Positions 29,890 to 36,965 of a stretch of DNA of 36,965 bases are shown here, piece after piece. The notes under the pieces are model-generated. The model was not told the DNA's origin. It saw only the letters and a list, made by a program, of their open reading frames with translations, and searched no databases. Each line of letters starts with the position of its first letter. Position 1 is the first letter of the stretch. A program made the position numbers and the translations under genes. Origin of the DNA: Cupriavidus campinensis (GTDB lineage Bacteria; Pseudomonadota; Gammaproteobacteria; Burkholderiales; Burkholderiaceae); contig NZ_CAJPVH010000052.1 of NCBI RefSeq assembly GCF_905397395.1, positions 1 to 36,965 of the forward strand, read 5' to 3'.

Positions 29890-30318
29890 ATGGCAACGCT
29901 CGTCAACATCACTGCCAAGACCCCCACCGCCGTGCAGATCTGGGGATTTCACGATCCGTCCGACGTCGACGACGTGGCGGCGGCGCTCAATACCATCGCC
30001 AGCGGCCTGACCGGCAACGGCCACACGATTCACGTCATGTCCGGCACCCACGGCTACTGCGATGGGAAGATCGGCGCCGTGGCACAGCGCGAAGAGAAGT
30101 TCGCGGACGAGGACCGGGCCCTTGCGTCGCCCAAGACCAGGGACCAGAAACCCGTCGCCATCGCCGTGCATGACTTCAATAACGGCAACCTGCCCGGCCC
30201 CGACCGCGTGACGGCGGCCATGGCCAAGCTGAACACGGACATGCGCCGCATCGTGGGCAATCTCCCGGGCACCCACACCTTCCTGCTGGCCTACTGCTGC
30301 AGCGCAGGCACGCGTTAG
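29890..30318 (+). CDS. Unrecognised 142-aa protein with possible clan-CD protease-like motifs
   Basis: Strong AAGGAG before the ATG. I recognise no family with certainty. Two spots recall caspase/metacaspase-type (clan CD) peptidases: a hydrophobic strand ending in a His-Gly pair (TIHVMSGTHG, His54) and a second strand ending in cysteines (TFLLAYCCSAG, Cys136-Cys137), in the H-then-C order of that clan. However, the chain ends 5 residues after the cysteines, where true members continue. The frame after the TAG stop remains open for about 70 codons (AAEVLKGARRDAHAAWAG). It might therefore be a truncated protease, or a small non-enzymatic protein. Partner of the preceding 351-aa gene. Confidence 0.7.
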   Translation: MATLVNITAKTPTAVQIWGFHDPSDVDDVAAALNTIASGLTGNGHTIHVMSGTHGYCDGKIGAVAQREEKFADEDRALASPKTRDQKPVAIAVHDFNNGNLPGPDRVTAAMAKLNTDMRRIVGNLPGTHTFLLAYCCSAGTR

Positions 30319-30382
30319 GCTGCCGAAGTCTTGAAGGGCGCACGCCGCGATGCGCACGCGGCGTGGGCGGGCAGTCCGCACC

Positions 30383-30418
30383 TTGACATTTCATCTACTG
30401 CTGGACAAAATGTCCAGC
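30383..30418 (+). promoter_or_regulatory. Promoter with overlapping palindromic operator, YheO-type regulator
   Basis: TTGACA (30383-30388) and CAAAAT (30406-30411) with a 17-bp spacer form a good sigma-70 promoter. The perfect palindrome GCTGGACA-AAA-TGTCCAGC (30400-30418) covers the -10 element. Transcription would start close to 30418, i.e. at or just before the ATG at 30419, implying a leaderless mRNA and autorepression. Confidence 0.65.
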
Positions 30419-31045
30419 ATGAAGACCCGCACGCCCGAGCAGCGCCAGTTGCTCGACCAGATCAAGCAGATTGCCGATGGCCTCGGGCAGACGCTCGCGC
30501 CGTTCTGCGAGGTCGTGGTCCATGACCTGCTCGAGCCCGGGCAGTCGATCCTCGCCATTCACAACAACCTGTCCGGCCGCGCCGTGGGCGAGCCCACCAC
30601 CGAGCTGGGCCAGGCCCGCATCACCGATCCGGACTACCCTCAGATCATCGCCAACTATCCGAACCAGTTCGCGGATGGGCGGCAGGCCAAGAGCACCTCG
30701 GTGGGCATCAAGGACAGCAACGGGCGCTATATCGCCGCGCTGTGCATGAATGTGGACCTGACGCTGTTCCGCAGCCTGCAGATGGCGATGGGGCAATTCG
30801 TCCAGACCGCCGTCGAAGGGCCGCAAGAGTCACTCGACCCAGCCGGCACCGATGCCCTGCGTGCCCGCATCGACACCTTCGCCGCCCGGCTGGCCACCAC
30901 GCCCCGTGCGCTGAAGACCGAAGACCGGCGCGCGCTGATGCATGAACTCAAGGCGTCGGGCCTGTTGGAGGTCCGGCGCGCCATGGAAACCGTCGCGGCA
31001 CATCTCGGTGTGTCGCGCGCCTCGGTCTATAGCTATGCCCGCTGA
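30419..31045 (+). CDS. YheO/DauR-type transcriptional regulator (PAS-like + HTH)
   Basis: A 208-aa protein with the YheO-like PAS domain (residues about 10-120: APFCEVVVHDLLEPGQSILA, then STSVGIKDSNGRYIAALCMN) and a C-terminal HTH of the DauR type (residues about 165-208: LEVRRAMETVAAHLGVSRAS). DauR represses D-arginine use genes in Pseudomonas. I prefer the ATG at 30419, because promoter and operator would place the transcript start there; ATG 30410 lies in the operator. Its stop overlaps the next gene by 11 bp. It probably controls the following two genes in response to an amino acid. Confidence 0.9.
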   Translation: MKTRTPEQRQLLDQIKQIADGLGQTLAPFCEVVVHDLLEPGQSILAIHNNLSGRAVGEPTTELGQARITDPDYPQIIANYPNQFADGRQAKSTSVGIKDSNGRYIAALCMNVDLTLFRSLQMAMGQFVQTAVEGPQESLDPAGTDALRARIDTFAARLATTPRALKTEDRRALMHELKASGLLEVRRAMETVAAHLGVSRASVYSYAR

Positions 31046-32015
31046 TACCCGTCTGGCCCAACTCCTGCTCCTCGACAAATTCGACGTCGAAGCCGCCCTG
31101 CAACCGGACGACGTGCTGGAAGCCGTGCGTGAAGCCTTCGTGCTGCACAGCCACCGCGAAGGCCGCGTGTTCCCGCTGATCCGCGAGAAGCTGGCCACCG
31201 GCGGCGTGTTCGGCATCAAGGCTGGCGATGTGCCGAAGCAGAACCTGCTCGGCTTCAAGGCGGCCGGGTTCTGGCCGGACAACCGCGCCCAGGGCGGCGA
31301 GCCGCATCAGGCCACGGTGCTGCTGATCGACCCCGCCACGGGCCGCCCGCTCTGCGTGCTGGACGGCAACGCCATCACCACCGCGCGCACCGGCGCGGCC
31401 GGCGGCATCGGCCTGCAACTGCTGGCGCGGCCGAACAGCGCGCGCGTCTGCGTGTTCGGCAGCGGCGTGCAGGCGCGCGTGCAGCTGACCTATGCGCTGC
31501 GCCTGCTGCCGTCGTTGTGCCATGTGTCTTACGTCACCTTCAACCACCAGCGCGATCCGGCGTTCGAAGCAGCGTTCTCGGACCGCTGCCAGATCGAACT
31601 GGCGACGGACGCCAACGCGGCGGTATCGAAAAGTGATGTCGTCATCACCGCCACGCCCGGCGGTGGCGCCCTGTTCGACGCAGACGCCGTGCAGCCCGGT
31701 ACCCACCTGAACTGCGTGGGCGCCGATACGCGCGGCAAGCGCGAGTTGCCGGACGGCGTGCTGGCCCGCGCGCGCGTCTTTGCCGACGACCGTGAGCAGG
31801 CCCGCGGCATCGGCGAATGCCAGTGGGCCGCCCAGGTCGATTGCACCGAGATTGGCGACCTGCTGACCGGCAATGCCATGTTCGACCGTGGCTCTGCCGA
31901 CATCACCGTCTTCGACATGACCGGCCTCGCCCTCCAGGACCTGACCGTCGCCCGCTTCCTGCACGAGCGCGCCGTGGCCAATGGCACCGGCAAGCGCCTG
32001 GCCTGGCCCTGGTAA
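31035..32015 (+). CDS. Ornithine cyclodeaminase/mu-crystallin-family reductase
   Basis: A 326-aa NAD(P)H-binding protein of the OCD/mu-crystallin family. The Rossmann motif VCVFGSGVQARVQL is near residue 140; LIREKLATGGVFGIKAGDVP and CVLDGNAITTARTGAAGGI are the family's substrate-side motifs. Family members include iminosuccinate reductase BhcD, alanine dehydrogenase and ketimine reductases. With a hydroxyaspartate-dehydratase-like gene 32 bp downstream, reduction of iminosuccinate to aspartate is an attractive role but is inference. The start at 31035 overlaps the regulator end by 11 bp. Confidence 0.88.
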   Translation: MPADTRLAQLLLLDKFDVEAALQPDDVLEAVREAFVLHSHREGRVFPLIREKLATGGVFGIKAGDVPKQNLLGFKAAGFWPDNRAQGGEPHQATVLLIDPATGRPLCVLDGNAITTARTGAAGGIGLQLLARPNSARVCVFGSGVQARVQLTYALRLLPSLCHVSYVTFNHQRDPAFEAAFSDRCQIELATDANAAVSKSDVVITATPGGGALFDADAVQPGTHLNCVGADTRGKRELPDGVLARARVFADDREQARGIGECQWAAQVDCTEIGDLLTGNAMFDRGSADITVFDMTGLALQDLTVARFLHERAVANGTGKRLAWPW

Positions 32016-32047
32016 TCTCTCACCTCCATCGCACACCCTCCCCTGCC

Positions 32048-33016
32048 ATGACGACCCTGCAACTGCCCACCTACGCCGATGTGCAAGCCGCCGCCCTGCG
32101 GCTGGAAGGCCATGCCAACCGCACGCCCGTGAACACCTCGCGCACCTTCAACGAGATGGTCGGCGCCGAAGTGTTCTTCAAGTGCGAGAACTTCCAGCGC
32201 ATGGGCGCGTTCAAGTTCCGCGGGGCGTTCAACGCCTTGTCGAAGTTCTCGCCCGCGCAGCGCAAGGGTGGCGTGGTGGCGTTCTCGTCCGGCAACCATG
32301 CCCAGGGCATCGCCCTCTCGGCCAGGCTGCTCGGCATGCCGGCGACCATCGTCATGCCGCACGACGCCCCGGCGGCCAAGGTAGCCGCCACCAGGGGCTA
32401 CGGCGCCAACGTGGTGACCTACGACCGCTACAAGGAAGACCGCGAGGAAATTGGCCGCAAGCTGGCCGCCGAACACGGCATGACGCTGATTCCGCCGTAC
32501 GACCATCCGGACGTGCTGGCCGGCCAGGGCACTGCCGCCAAGGAACTGTTCGAGGAAGTCGGCCCGCTGGACGCGCTGTTCACCCCGCTCGGCGGCGGCG
32601 GGCTGCTCTCCGGCACGGCACTGGCCACGCGCGCGCTGGCGCCGGCCTGCAAGCTCTACGGCGTGGAGCCGGAGGCCGGCAATGACGGCCAGCAGTCGTT
32701 CCGCAAGGGCGAGATCGTCAACATCGACACCCCGAAGACGATTGCCGATGGCGCGCAGACCCAGCATCTGGGCCAGTACACCTTTGGCATCATCCGCCGC
32801 GACGTCAACGACATCGTCACCGCCTCGGACGCGCAACTGGTGGACGCCATGCGCTTCTTCGCCGAGCGCATGAAGATGGTGGTGGAGCCGACCGGCTGCC
32901 TCGGAATGGCCGCCGTGCTGGGCATGAAGGACCAACTCAAGGGCCAGCGCGTGGGCGTGATCATCAGCGGCGGAAACGTCGATATCGCGCGCTTCTGCGA
33001 GCTGCTGGCAGCCTGA
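32048..33016 (+). CDS. PLP-dependent serine racemase/threo-3-hydroxyaspartate dehydratase-like enzyme
   Basis: A 322-aa fold-type II PLP enzyme. Lys56 in FKFRGA is the Schiff-base lysine; FSSGNHAQG near 80 and PLGGGGLLSG near 182 hold the phosphate and carboxylate. Closest recalled families are serine racemase, threonine dehydratase catalytic domains without the regulatory ACT part, and threo-3-hydroxyaspartate ammonia-lyase (including BhcB). The length of about 320 aa favours the latter group over biosynthetic IlvA. The neighbouring OCD-family gene suggests hydroxyaspartate breakdown to iminosuccinate. No strong site is seen before the ATG. Confidence 0.88.
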   Translation: MTTLQLPTYADVQAAALRLEGHANRTPVNTSRTFNEMVGAEVFFKCENFQRMGAFKFRGAFNALSKFSPAQRKGGVVAFSSGNHAQGIALSARLLGMPATIVMPHDAPAAKVAATRGYGANVVTYDRYKEDREEIGRKLAAEHGMTLIPPYDHPDVLAGQGTAAKELFEEVGPLDALFTPLGGGGLLSGTALATRALAPACKLYGVEPEAGNDGQQSFRKGEIVNIDTPKTIADGAQTQHLGQYTFGIIRRDVNDIVTASDAQLVDAMRFFAERMKMVVEPTGCLGMAAVLGMKDQLKGQRVGVIISGGNVDIARFCELLAA

Positions 33017-33047
33017 GCCCCGCCACGCCCCGCCCCACCACGCCCCA

Positions 33048-33059
33048 CCCCGGCCGGGG
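33048..33059. terminator. GC palindrome between convergent genes
   Basis: CCCCGGCCGGGG sits in the 44-bp gap between the PLP enzyme and the convergent MdtD-like gene. It could help end transcripts from both sides, but has no T-runs and no loop. Confidence 0.3.
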
Positions 33060-33060
33060 C

Positions 33061-34494
33061 CTACATCTCCCCGGCCTGCTTCACCTCTTCCTTCGTGTCG
33101 CGCGCCGGCTCCGGCGATAGCTGCATGAAGATCCATGCCGATGCCGAGGTAATCAGCCCCACGCAGATGAAGGTGGCGTGGAAGGCCGGCAGCACTTCCA
33201 TCTGGTGCGCGCCGTTCGCGCCAAATCCGGCCTGGAACGTGGCCAGCAGCGCGCCGGCCGACGTCACCGCCAGGCTCATCGACAGCATCTGCACCATCGA
33301 CAGCATCGAATTGCCGCTGCTGGCGCTGCCCCCCGACAGGTCTTTCAGCGTCACCGTGTTCATGGCCGTGAACTGGATCGAGTTGACCATGCCGAAGATG
33401 GCCAGCTGCACCAGCGTCAGCGCCAGCGGGCGCGTGGGCGAGATCAGCGCGAACGACGCCATCACCAGCCCCACCACGAAGGTGTTGACCACCAGCACGC
33501 GCCGGTAGCCGTGGCGCTCGATCAGCATCGTCGCCAGCCGCTTGGAGGCCATGCCGGCGGCCGTGACCGGCAGCATCATCAGGCCGGCATCGAACGGCGC
33601 GTAGCCCATGCTCACCTGGAGCATCAGCGGAATCAGGAAGGGCATCGCCCCGTTGCCGATACGCGCGAACAGGTTGCCGAGCAGCCCCACGCTGAACGCG
33701 TGAATCTTGAACAGCTTCAGCGGAAACAGCGGGTTCTGGCGCTTGTTGGCATGCAGCACATAGGCCGTGAGCGCCGCCATGCTGCCAATCAGCAGCATCA
33801 GCACCGTGGCGTGCTGGAAGCCCATGCCGGCCAGCCCATCCAGCGAAAACGACAGCGCCACCATGGCCACGGCCAGCAGCAGGTAGCCGGTGACGTCAAA
33901 GCCGCCCATGCCGGGCAGCCGCGAATTGGGCATGTAGCGGATGGTGGCCAGGGCGCCGATGATCCCCACCGGCACGTTGATCAGGAAGATCCAGTGCCAC
34001 GACAGCGTCTGCGTCAGCCAGCCGCCCAGCGTGGGGCCGATCAGCGGGCCGATCATGCCCGGAATGGCCACGAAGCTGAGCGCCTGGAGGTATTGCTCGC
34101 GCGGAAAGGTGCGCAGCACCGAGAGCCGCCCCACCGGCAGCAGCATGGCGCCGCCCACCCCCTGCACCACCCGCGCGGCGGTGAGCACCGGCAGCGTGGG
34201 CGCCCAGGCACACAGCAGCGAGCCGAGCACGAACAGGCCGATGGCGGTCTGGAAGATGGTGCGGGTGCCGAAGCGGTCCGCCAGCCAGCCCGAGGCCGGA
34301 ATGACCACCGCCATGGTGAGGGAATAGGCAATGACGACCGACTGCATGCGCAGCGGGCTTTCGCCCAGGCTGTGCGCCATCGACGGCAGCGCCGTGTTGA
34401 CGATGGTCGAGTCGAGCGTCTGCATGAAAAAGCCAACGGCCACGACCCACAGCATGATGCGCAGGTCGCGGTCCTGGGGCATGGAGGGGGGCAT
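33061..34494 (-). CDS. mdtD: MdtD-like DHA2-family MFS multidrug exporter
   Basis: A 477-aa, 14-TM drug:H+ antiporter of the EmrB/QacA (DHA2) type, in the MdtD branch. The opening FFMQTLDSTIVNTALPSMAH, then SLGESPLRMQ, the GWLADRFGTRTIF loop and VQGVGGAMLLPVGRLSVL match E. coli MdtD in order and length (471 aa). The C-terminal half contains MNTVTLKDLSGGSASSGNS, also close to MdtD. GGAG lies 4-5 nt before the ATG. It lies alone downstream of the TonB-dependent receptor gene (same strand, 72 bp gap). Natural substrate unknown. Confidence 0.9.
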   Translation of the reverse strand: MPPSMPQDRDLRIMLWVVAVGFFMQTLDSTIVNTALPSMAHSLGESPLRMQSVVIAYSLTMAVVIPASGWLADRFGTRTIFQTAIGLFVLGSLLCAWAPTLPVLTAARVVQGVGGAMLLPVGRLSVLRTFPREQYLQALSFVAIPGMIGPLIGPTLGGWLTQTLSWHWIFLINVPVGIIGALATIRYMPNSRLPGMGGFDVTGYLLLAVAMVALSFSLDGLAGMGFQHATVLMLLIGSMAALTAYVLHANKRQNPLFPLKLFKIHAFSVGLLGNLFARIGNGAMPFLIPLMLQVSMGYAPFDAGLMMLPVTAAGMASKRLATMLIERHGYRRVLVVNTFVVGLVMASFALISPTRPLALTLVQLAIFGMVNSIQFTAMNTVTLKDLSGGSASSGNSMLSMVQMLSMSLAVTSAGALLATFQAGFGANGAHQMEVLPAFHATFICVGLITSASAWIFMQLSPEPARDTKEEVKQAGEM

Positions 34495-34566
34495 GGGGCT
34501 CCACGGATGCCAGTCAAAGACGCCACCTTAGGCCGGAGACGCGCCGCTGGCAAGTCAGGCGGCGGC

Positions 34567-36660
34567 TTACATCGACGCCCGCAGCCCCAGGAAGAAGCGC
34601 CGCCCGGCCGCCGGCTCGAAGTAACGGCCGTTGGCCTCGTTGACGATGACCGAGCCGATGTAGTGCCGGTCTGCCAGGTTGTCGATCCGGCCGAACAGGT
34701 ACAGCCGGGTCCGGCCCAGCCTGAATTCGTAGCCGGCCTTCAGGTTGAAGACCATGTAGCCGGGCGCCGCCTGGGTGTTGAGATCGTCCGCATAGACCTG
34801 GCTGTCCGCCCGCGCCTCCACCCCCAGCATCAGCGGCGCCAGCGGCCGGTAGGTCAGCTCTGCGCCCAGGCTGTGCCGCGCCGTGCCGGGCAGCCGGTTG
34901 CCGGCCGCCACCTGCAGGCCCTGCGCGTTGAGATAGGCCTCCCCGAAGTACGCCGACAAATAGGTATACCCCAGCCCCGCCCCCCACTGCTGCGCCTGCC
35001 CGAACGTGCCGCGCCAGCCCAGTTCCAGCCCGCGCCGGCGCACGCCGTTCACGTTCTGGTAGACCGTGCGGCCGGCGTTGTTCGATACCGGCACCACCTC
35101 GTCGTGACTGTCCGCGTCGAACAGCGCGGCCTCCACCTTCTGGCCGGCCGCCTGCCATTTCACGCCGATCTCGCCCTGCCGGCTGGTGGACGCCTGCAAG
35201 CCCAGGTTGGCGCCCACCCCGCCGGGGCCGTAGGCCACCTCGGTCAGCGTCGGGGTCTCGAAGCCCCGGCCCAGGTTGGCGTAGACATTGAGCGTGTCGT
35301 GGGCGTGCCAGACCACGCCGGCCACCGGGCTGACGTTGTGATAGGTGGAGGTGCCGCTGTCGTCCGGGCTGGCCGCCGTGACGTAGTGATCGTCGATGCG
35401 CAGCCGGACCATGCTCGCCCGCAGCCCGCCCACCAGTTCCCAGGCGGGATGCACGGTCCAGTTGAACTGGGCAAACGCGCCGTAGTCGGCCGCCTCGTCG
35501 GTCTCGTCCCGGCGCAGCGCGCCCTGCTGGCCGTTATCGTTCACGTAGCCATGGCGGGCGTCGCGCATGGCGTTGGCCTCGATCCCGGCCGTCCATTGCA
35601 GCGGCAGGCCGTTGGCCGTGGTCTTGCGCGTCCACGCCAGCGCCGTGCCGCCGTAGGTGCGGTCCAGATCGACAATGCCGCCCGCCGACGAAGGCGCCGC
35701 GCCGCTGAAGCCGAGCCGCTGGGTCAGCTGCCGCCCGCCGCCATAAAGGCGGAAGTTCAGGCTGTCACGCTCGTTCAGCTGGTGTTCGACCACCACGCCG
35801 GCCTGCGTCTGCTCGACATCCTTGCCCGTGTTGAACTGGGTGGCCGCCGGCACGGCCTGCCGGGGGTTGGCGTCCGCCTGGGCGCGCGTGAGCCCGAGCG
35901 GGTCCTCGGCCAGCGGCTGGGTGAAGTAGTTGAATTGGCCGGTGATCTTGGTGGCCGTGGTCGGCTGGGCCACGATCTTGGCGTTGAGCTGGTAGCGGCG
36001 TGCTGCGCTGTGGTCCCGGTAGCCGTCGGTCTGGTAGGTCCAGGCGTCCAGCGAGCCGCCGAGGCGGTCATTGCCGCCGGCCAGCGCCACGCCGGCCTGC
36101 CATTGGCCGTCCGAGCCGAAGCCCGTGGCAGCCCGCCCGGTGAACCCGTCCCTGGGCGGATCGGGCGTGAACACCTGCACCACGCCGCCCGAGGCATTGC
36201 CGTACATCTGGGCGAACGGGCCGCGCAGCACCTCCACGCGGCTCGCGTTGGCCAGGTCGAAGGTGGACGCCTGCCCCTGCCCGTCCGGCATGGTGGCGGG
36301 AATGCCATCGACAAACAGCCGCACCCCGCGCACCCCGAAGGTGGAGCGGCTGCCAAAGCCGCGCACGGCGATCTGGAGGTCCTGGGCGTAGTTCTGGCGG
36401 TCCCGCACAGCGATGCCGGGCACGGTCAGGGTCAGTTCGGAGAGATTGACCAGCGGGGACGCCGCCGTGAAGGGGTCCACGGCGATGCTGCTGACGGCGG
36501 CCGGGGCATCAAACTGGCGCTGCTCGCTCCGGCTGGCGCTGACCACCACATCGGGCAGCGTCTTCTCGTCGGCGGTCTGGGCCGTGGCTGCCGGCATCGC
36601 CAGCAGCGAAGCCAGTGGAAAGATGGAAAAACGGGAAAGGGTCCTGCCGGTGGCGTGCAT
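34567..36660 (-). CDS. TonB-dependent outer-membrane receptor
   Basis: A 697-aa receptor. Signal peptide MHATGRTLSRFSIFPLASLL ends near residue 27 (cleavage after TAQ or nearby). The plug domain at about 40-155 contains VVVSASRSEQRQ, VRGFGSRSTFGVRGVRLFVD and LANASRVEVLRGPFAQMYG. The remainder is a 22-strand barrel ending in the aromatic-type C-terminus (RRFFLGLRASM). An in-frame ATG at 36714 would add 18 residues and lies in a hairpin, so 36660 is preferred. Probable ligands are ferric siderophores or another scarce nutrient; the plug does not settle which. No adjacent tonB, exbBD or fec-type regulator is present. Confidence 0.92.
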   Translation of the reverse strand: MHATGRTLSRFSIFPLASLLAMPAATAQTADEKTLPDVVVSASRSEQRQFDAPAAVSSIAVDPFTAASPLVNLSELTLTVPGIAVRDRQNYAQDLQIAVRGFGSRSTFGVRGVRLFVDGIPATMPDGQGQASTFDLANASRVEVLRGPFAQMYGNASGGVVQVFTPDPPRDGFTGRAATGFGSDGQWQAGVALAGGNDRLGGSLDAWTYQTDGYRDHSAARRYQLNAKIVAQPTTATKITGQFNYFTQPLAEDPLGLTRAQADANPRQAVPAATQFNTGKDVEQTQAGVVVEHQLNERDSLNFRLYGGGRQLTQRLGFSGAAPSSAGGIVDLDRTYGGTALAWTRKTTANGLPLQWTAGIEANAMRDARHGYVNDNGQQGALRRDETDEAADYGAFAQFNWTVHPAWELVGGLRASMVRLRIDDHYVTAASPDDSGTSTYHNVSPVAGVVWHAHDTLNVYANLGRGFETPTLTEVAYGPGGVGANLGLQASTSRQGEIGVKWQAAGQKVEAALFDADSHDEVVPVSNNAGRTVYQNVNGVRRRGLELGWRGTFGQAQQWGAGLGYTYLSAYFGEAYLNAQGLQVAAGNRLPGTARHSLGAELTYRPLAPLMLGVEARADSQVYADDLNTQAAPGYMVFNLKAGYEFRLGRTRLYLFGRIDNLADRHYIGSVIVNEANGRYFEPAAGRRFFLGLRASM

Positions 36661-36678
36661 GGGGGCGCGTTCCAGAGA

Positions 36679-36721
36679 GTAGACACCTCGCGCGCGGAAA
36701 GTCGCGCGAGGCATAGTCTAC
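36679..36721 (-). terminator. Nested inverted repeat between ArnA-like and TonB-receptor genes
   Basis: The outer arms GTAGAC (36679-36684) and GTCTAC (36716-36721) enclose perfect inner arms CCTCGCGCG (36686-36694) and CGCGCGAGG (36703-36711) with an 8-nt loop. The palindrome CGGGGCGCCCCG (36728-36739) lies next to it, toward the ArnA-like gene. The structure may end the ArnA-like transcript or control the receptor leader. No T-run follows on the minus strand. Confidence 0.55.
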
Positions 36722-36745
36722 CCAAACCGGGGCGCCCCGCCGGAA

Positions 36746-36964
36746 TCAGTTGCCGCCGCTCACCAGCGTACGCGCCTCCACCACCTTGTCGCGGTAGGCC
36801 TCGAAGATGCGGCGCAGCGCCTGCTCCATGTTCAGCTTCGGCTGCCAGCCCAGCTCCTCGATCGTGTTGTCGATCTTCGGCACGCGGTGCTGCACGTCCT
36901 GGTAGCCCTTGCCGTAGAACTCGCCGGAGGACGTCTCCACGATCTTCGTCTTGCGTGCCTCGTC
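36746..36964 (-). CDS. ArnA-like NAD-dependent epimerase/decarboxylase (C-terminal end only)
   Basis: Only the last 72 codons are in the window; the gene continues past its end. The readable part (EFYGKGYQDVQHRVPKIDNT, then IEELGWQPKLNMEQALRRIF) matches the end of ArnA-type UDP-glucuronate decarboxylase domains, in which the final helices follow a DxxxR-P-I/K-I-x-N element. Full ArnA makes UDP-4-keto-pentose for lipid A modification with aminoarabinose. Whether the formyltransferase half is present cannot be seen. Confidence 0.8.
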   Translation of the reverse strand, partial: DEARKTKIVETSSGEFYGKGYQDVQHRVPKIDNTIEELGWQPKLNMEQALRRIFEAYRDKVVEARTLVSGGN

Positions 36965-36965
36965 G

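Noticed and set aside
33017..33047. C-rich stretch with repeated CACGCCCC
   Set aside because: Short, imperfect and confined to a gap between convergent genes; no evidence of a functional repeat.
34543..34563. GCCGC/GCGGC stem between the TonB receptor and MdtD-like genes as a terminator
   Set aside because: Only 5 bp with an 11-nt loop and no T-run; too weak to call.

Overview
The window is about 37 kb of high-GC DNA with dense, often overlapping operons. Codon use and gene content (NirBD/Nas nitrate assimilation, many Liv-type ABC transporters, a hipBA pair) fit a Burkholderiales betaproteobacterium, most likely Cupriavidus or a close relative. That placement comes from protein resemblance recalled by eye, not from a database search. 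No tRNA, rRNA, insertion sequence or CRISPR array was seen.

Layout. 1-2077: end of a Liv-type ABC transporter operon (ATPase tail, two permeases). 2054-4520 (minus strand): flavin reductase-like protein, GntR/FCD regulator and PuuE-like polysaccharide deacetylase. 4565-11119: a second Liv-type system (binding protein, permease, and a single polypeptide fusing the second permease to both ATPases) followed by a gamma-glutamyltransferase-family enzyme. It is preceded by a consensus sigma-54 promoter and an NtrC-type site. 11339-13093: small hypothetical gene and an MFS transporter that seems to lack a canonical start codon. 13064-14757: hipBA toxin-antitoxin pair behind three operator palindromes spaced exactly 30 bp apart. 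14798-18087: patatin-like lipoprotein, SDR and EamA/RhtA-like exporter. 18111-19287: divergent GNAT and HxlR regulator genes. 19346-28053: assimilatory nitrate/nitrite reductase operon (transporter, nirB, nirD, FAD subunit, molybdenum catalytic subunit). Its control region shows, in order, an NtrC site, a sigma-54 promoter and a two-hairpin ANTAR (NasT-type) antitermination leader ending in an intrinsic terminator. 28228-30318: an AT-richer accessory locus with a tandem LuxR-type HTH protein, an unrecognised 351-aa protein and a 142-aa protein with weak clan-CD-protease-like motifs. 30383-33016: YheO/DauR-type regulator, ornithine-cyclodeaminase-family reductase and serine-racemase/hydroxyaspartate-dehydratase-type PLP enzyme. 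33061-36660 (minus strand): MdtD-like DHA2 exporter and a TonB-dependent receptor. 36746-36964: C-terminus of an ArnA-like nucleotide-sugar epimerase.

The unifying theme is nitrogen scavenging. The Liv/GGT operon and the nas operon carry the same promoter architecture (GCAC-N7-GTGC about 110-125 bp upstream of TGGCAC-N5-TTGC), so both are probably switched on by NtrC and RpoN during nitrogen limitation. The nas operon adds a nitrate/nitrite-dependent RNA checkpoint. The strongest new signals are the nas leader RNA, the triple hipBA operator array, and the unknown two-gene locus at 28.8-30.3 kb.
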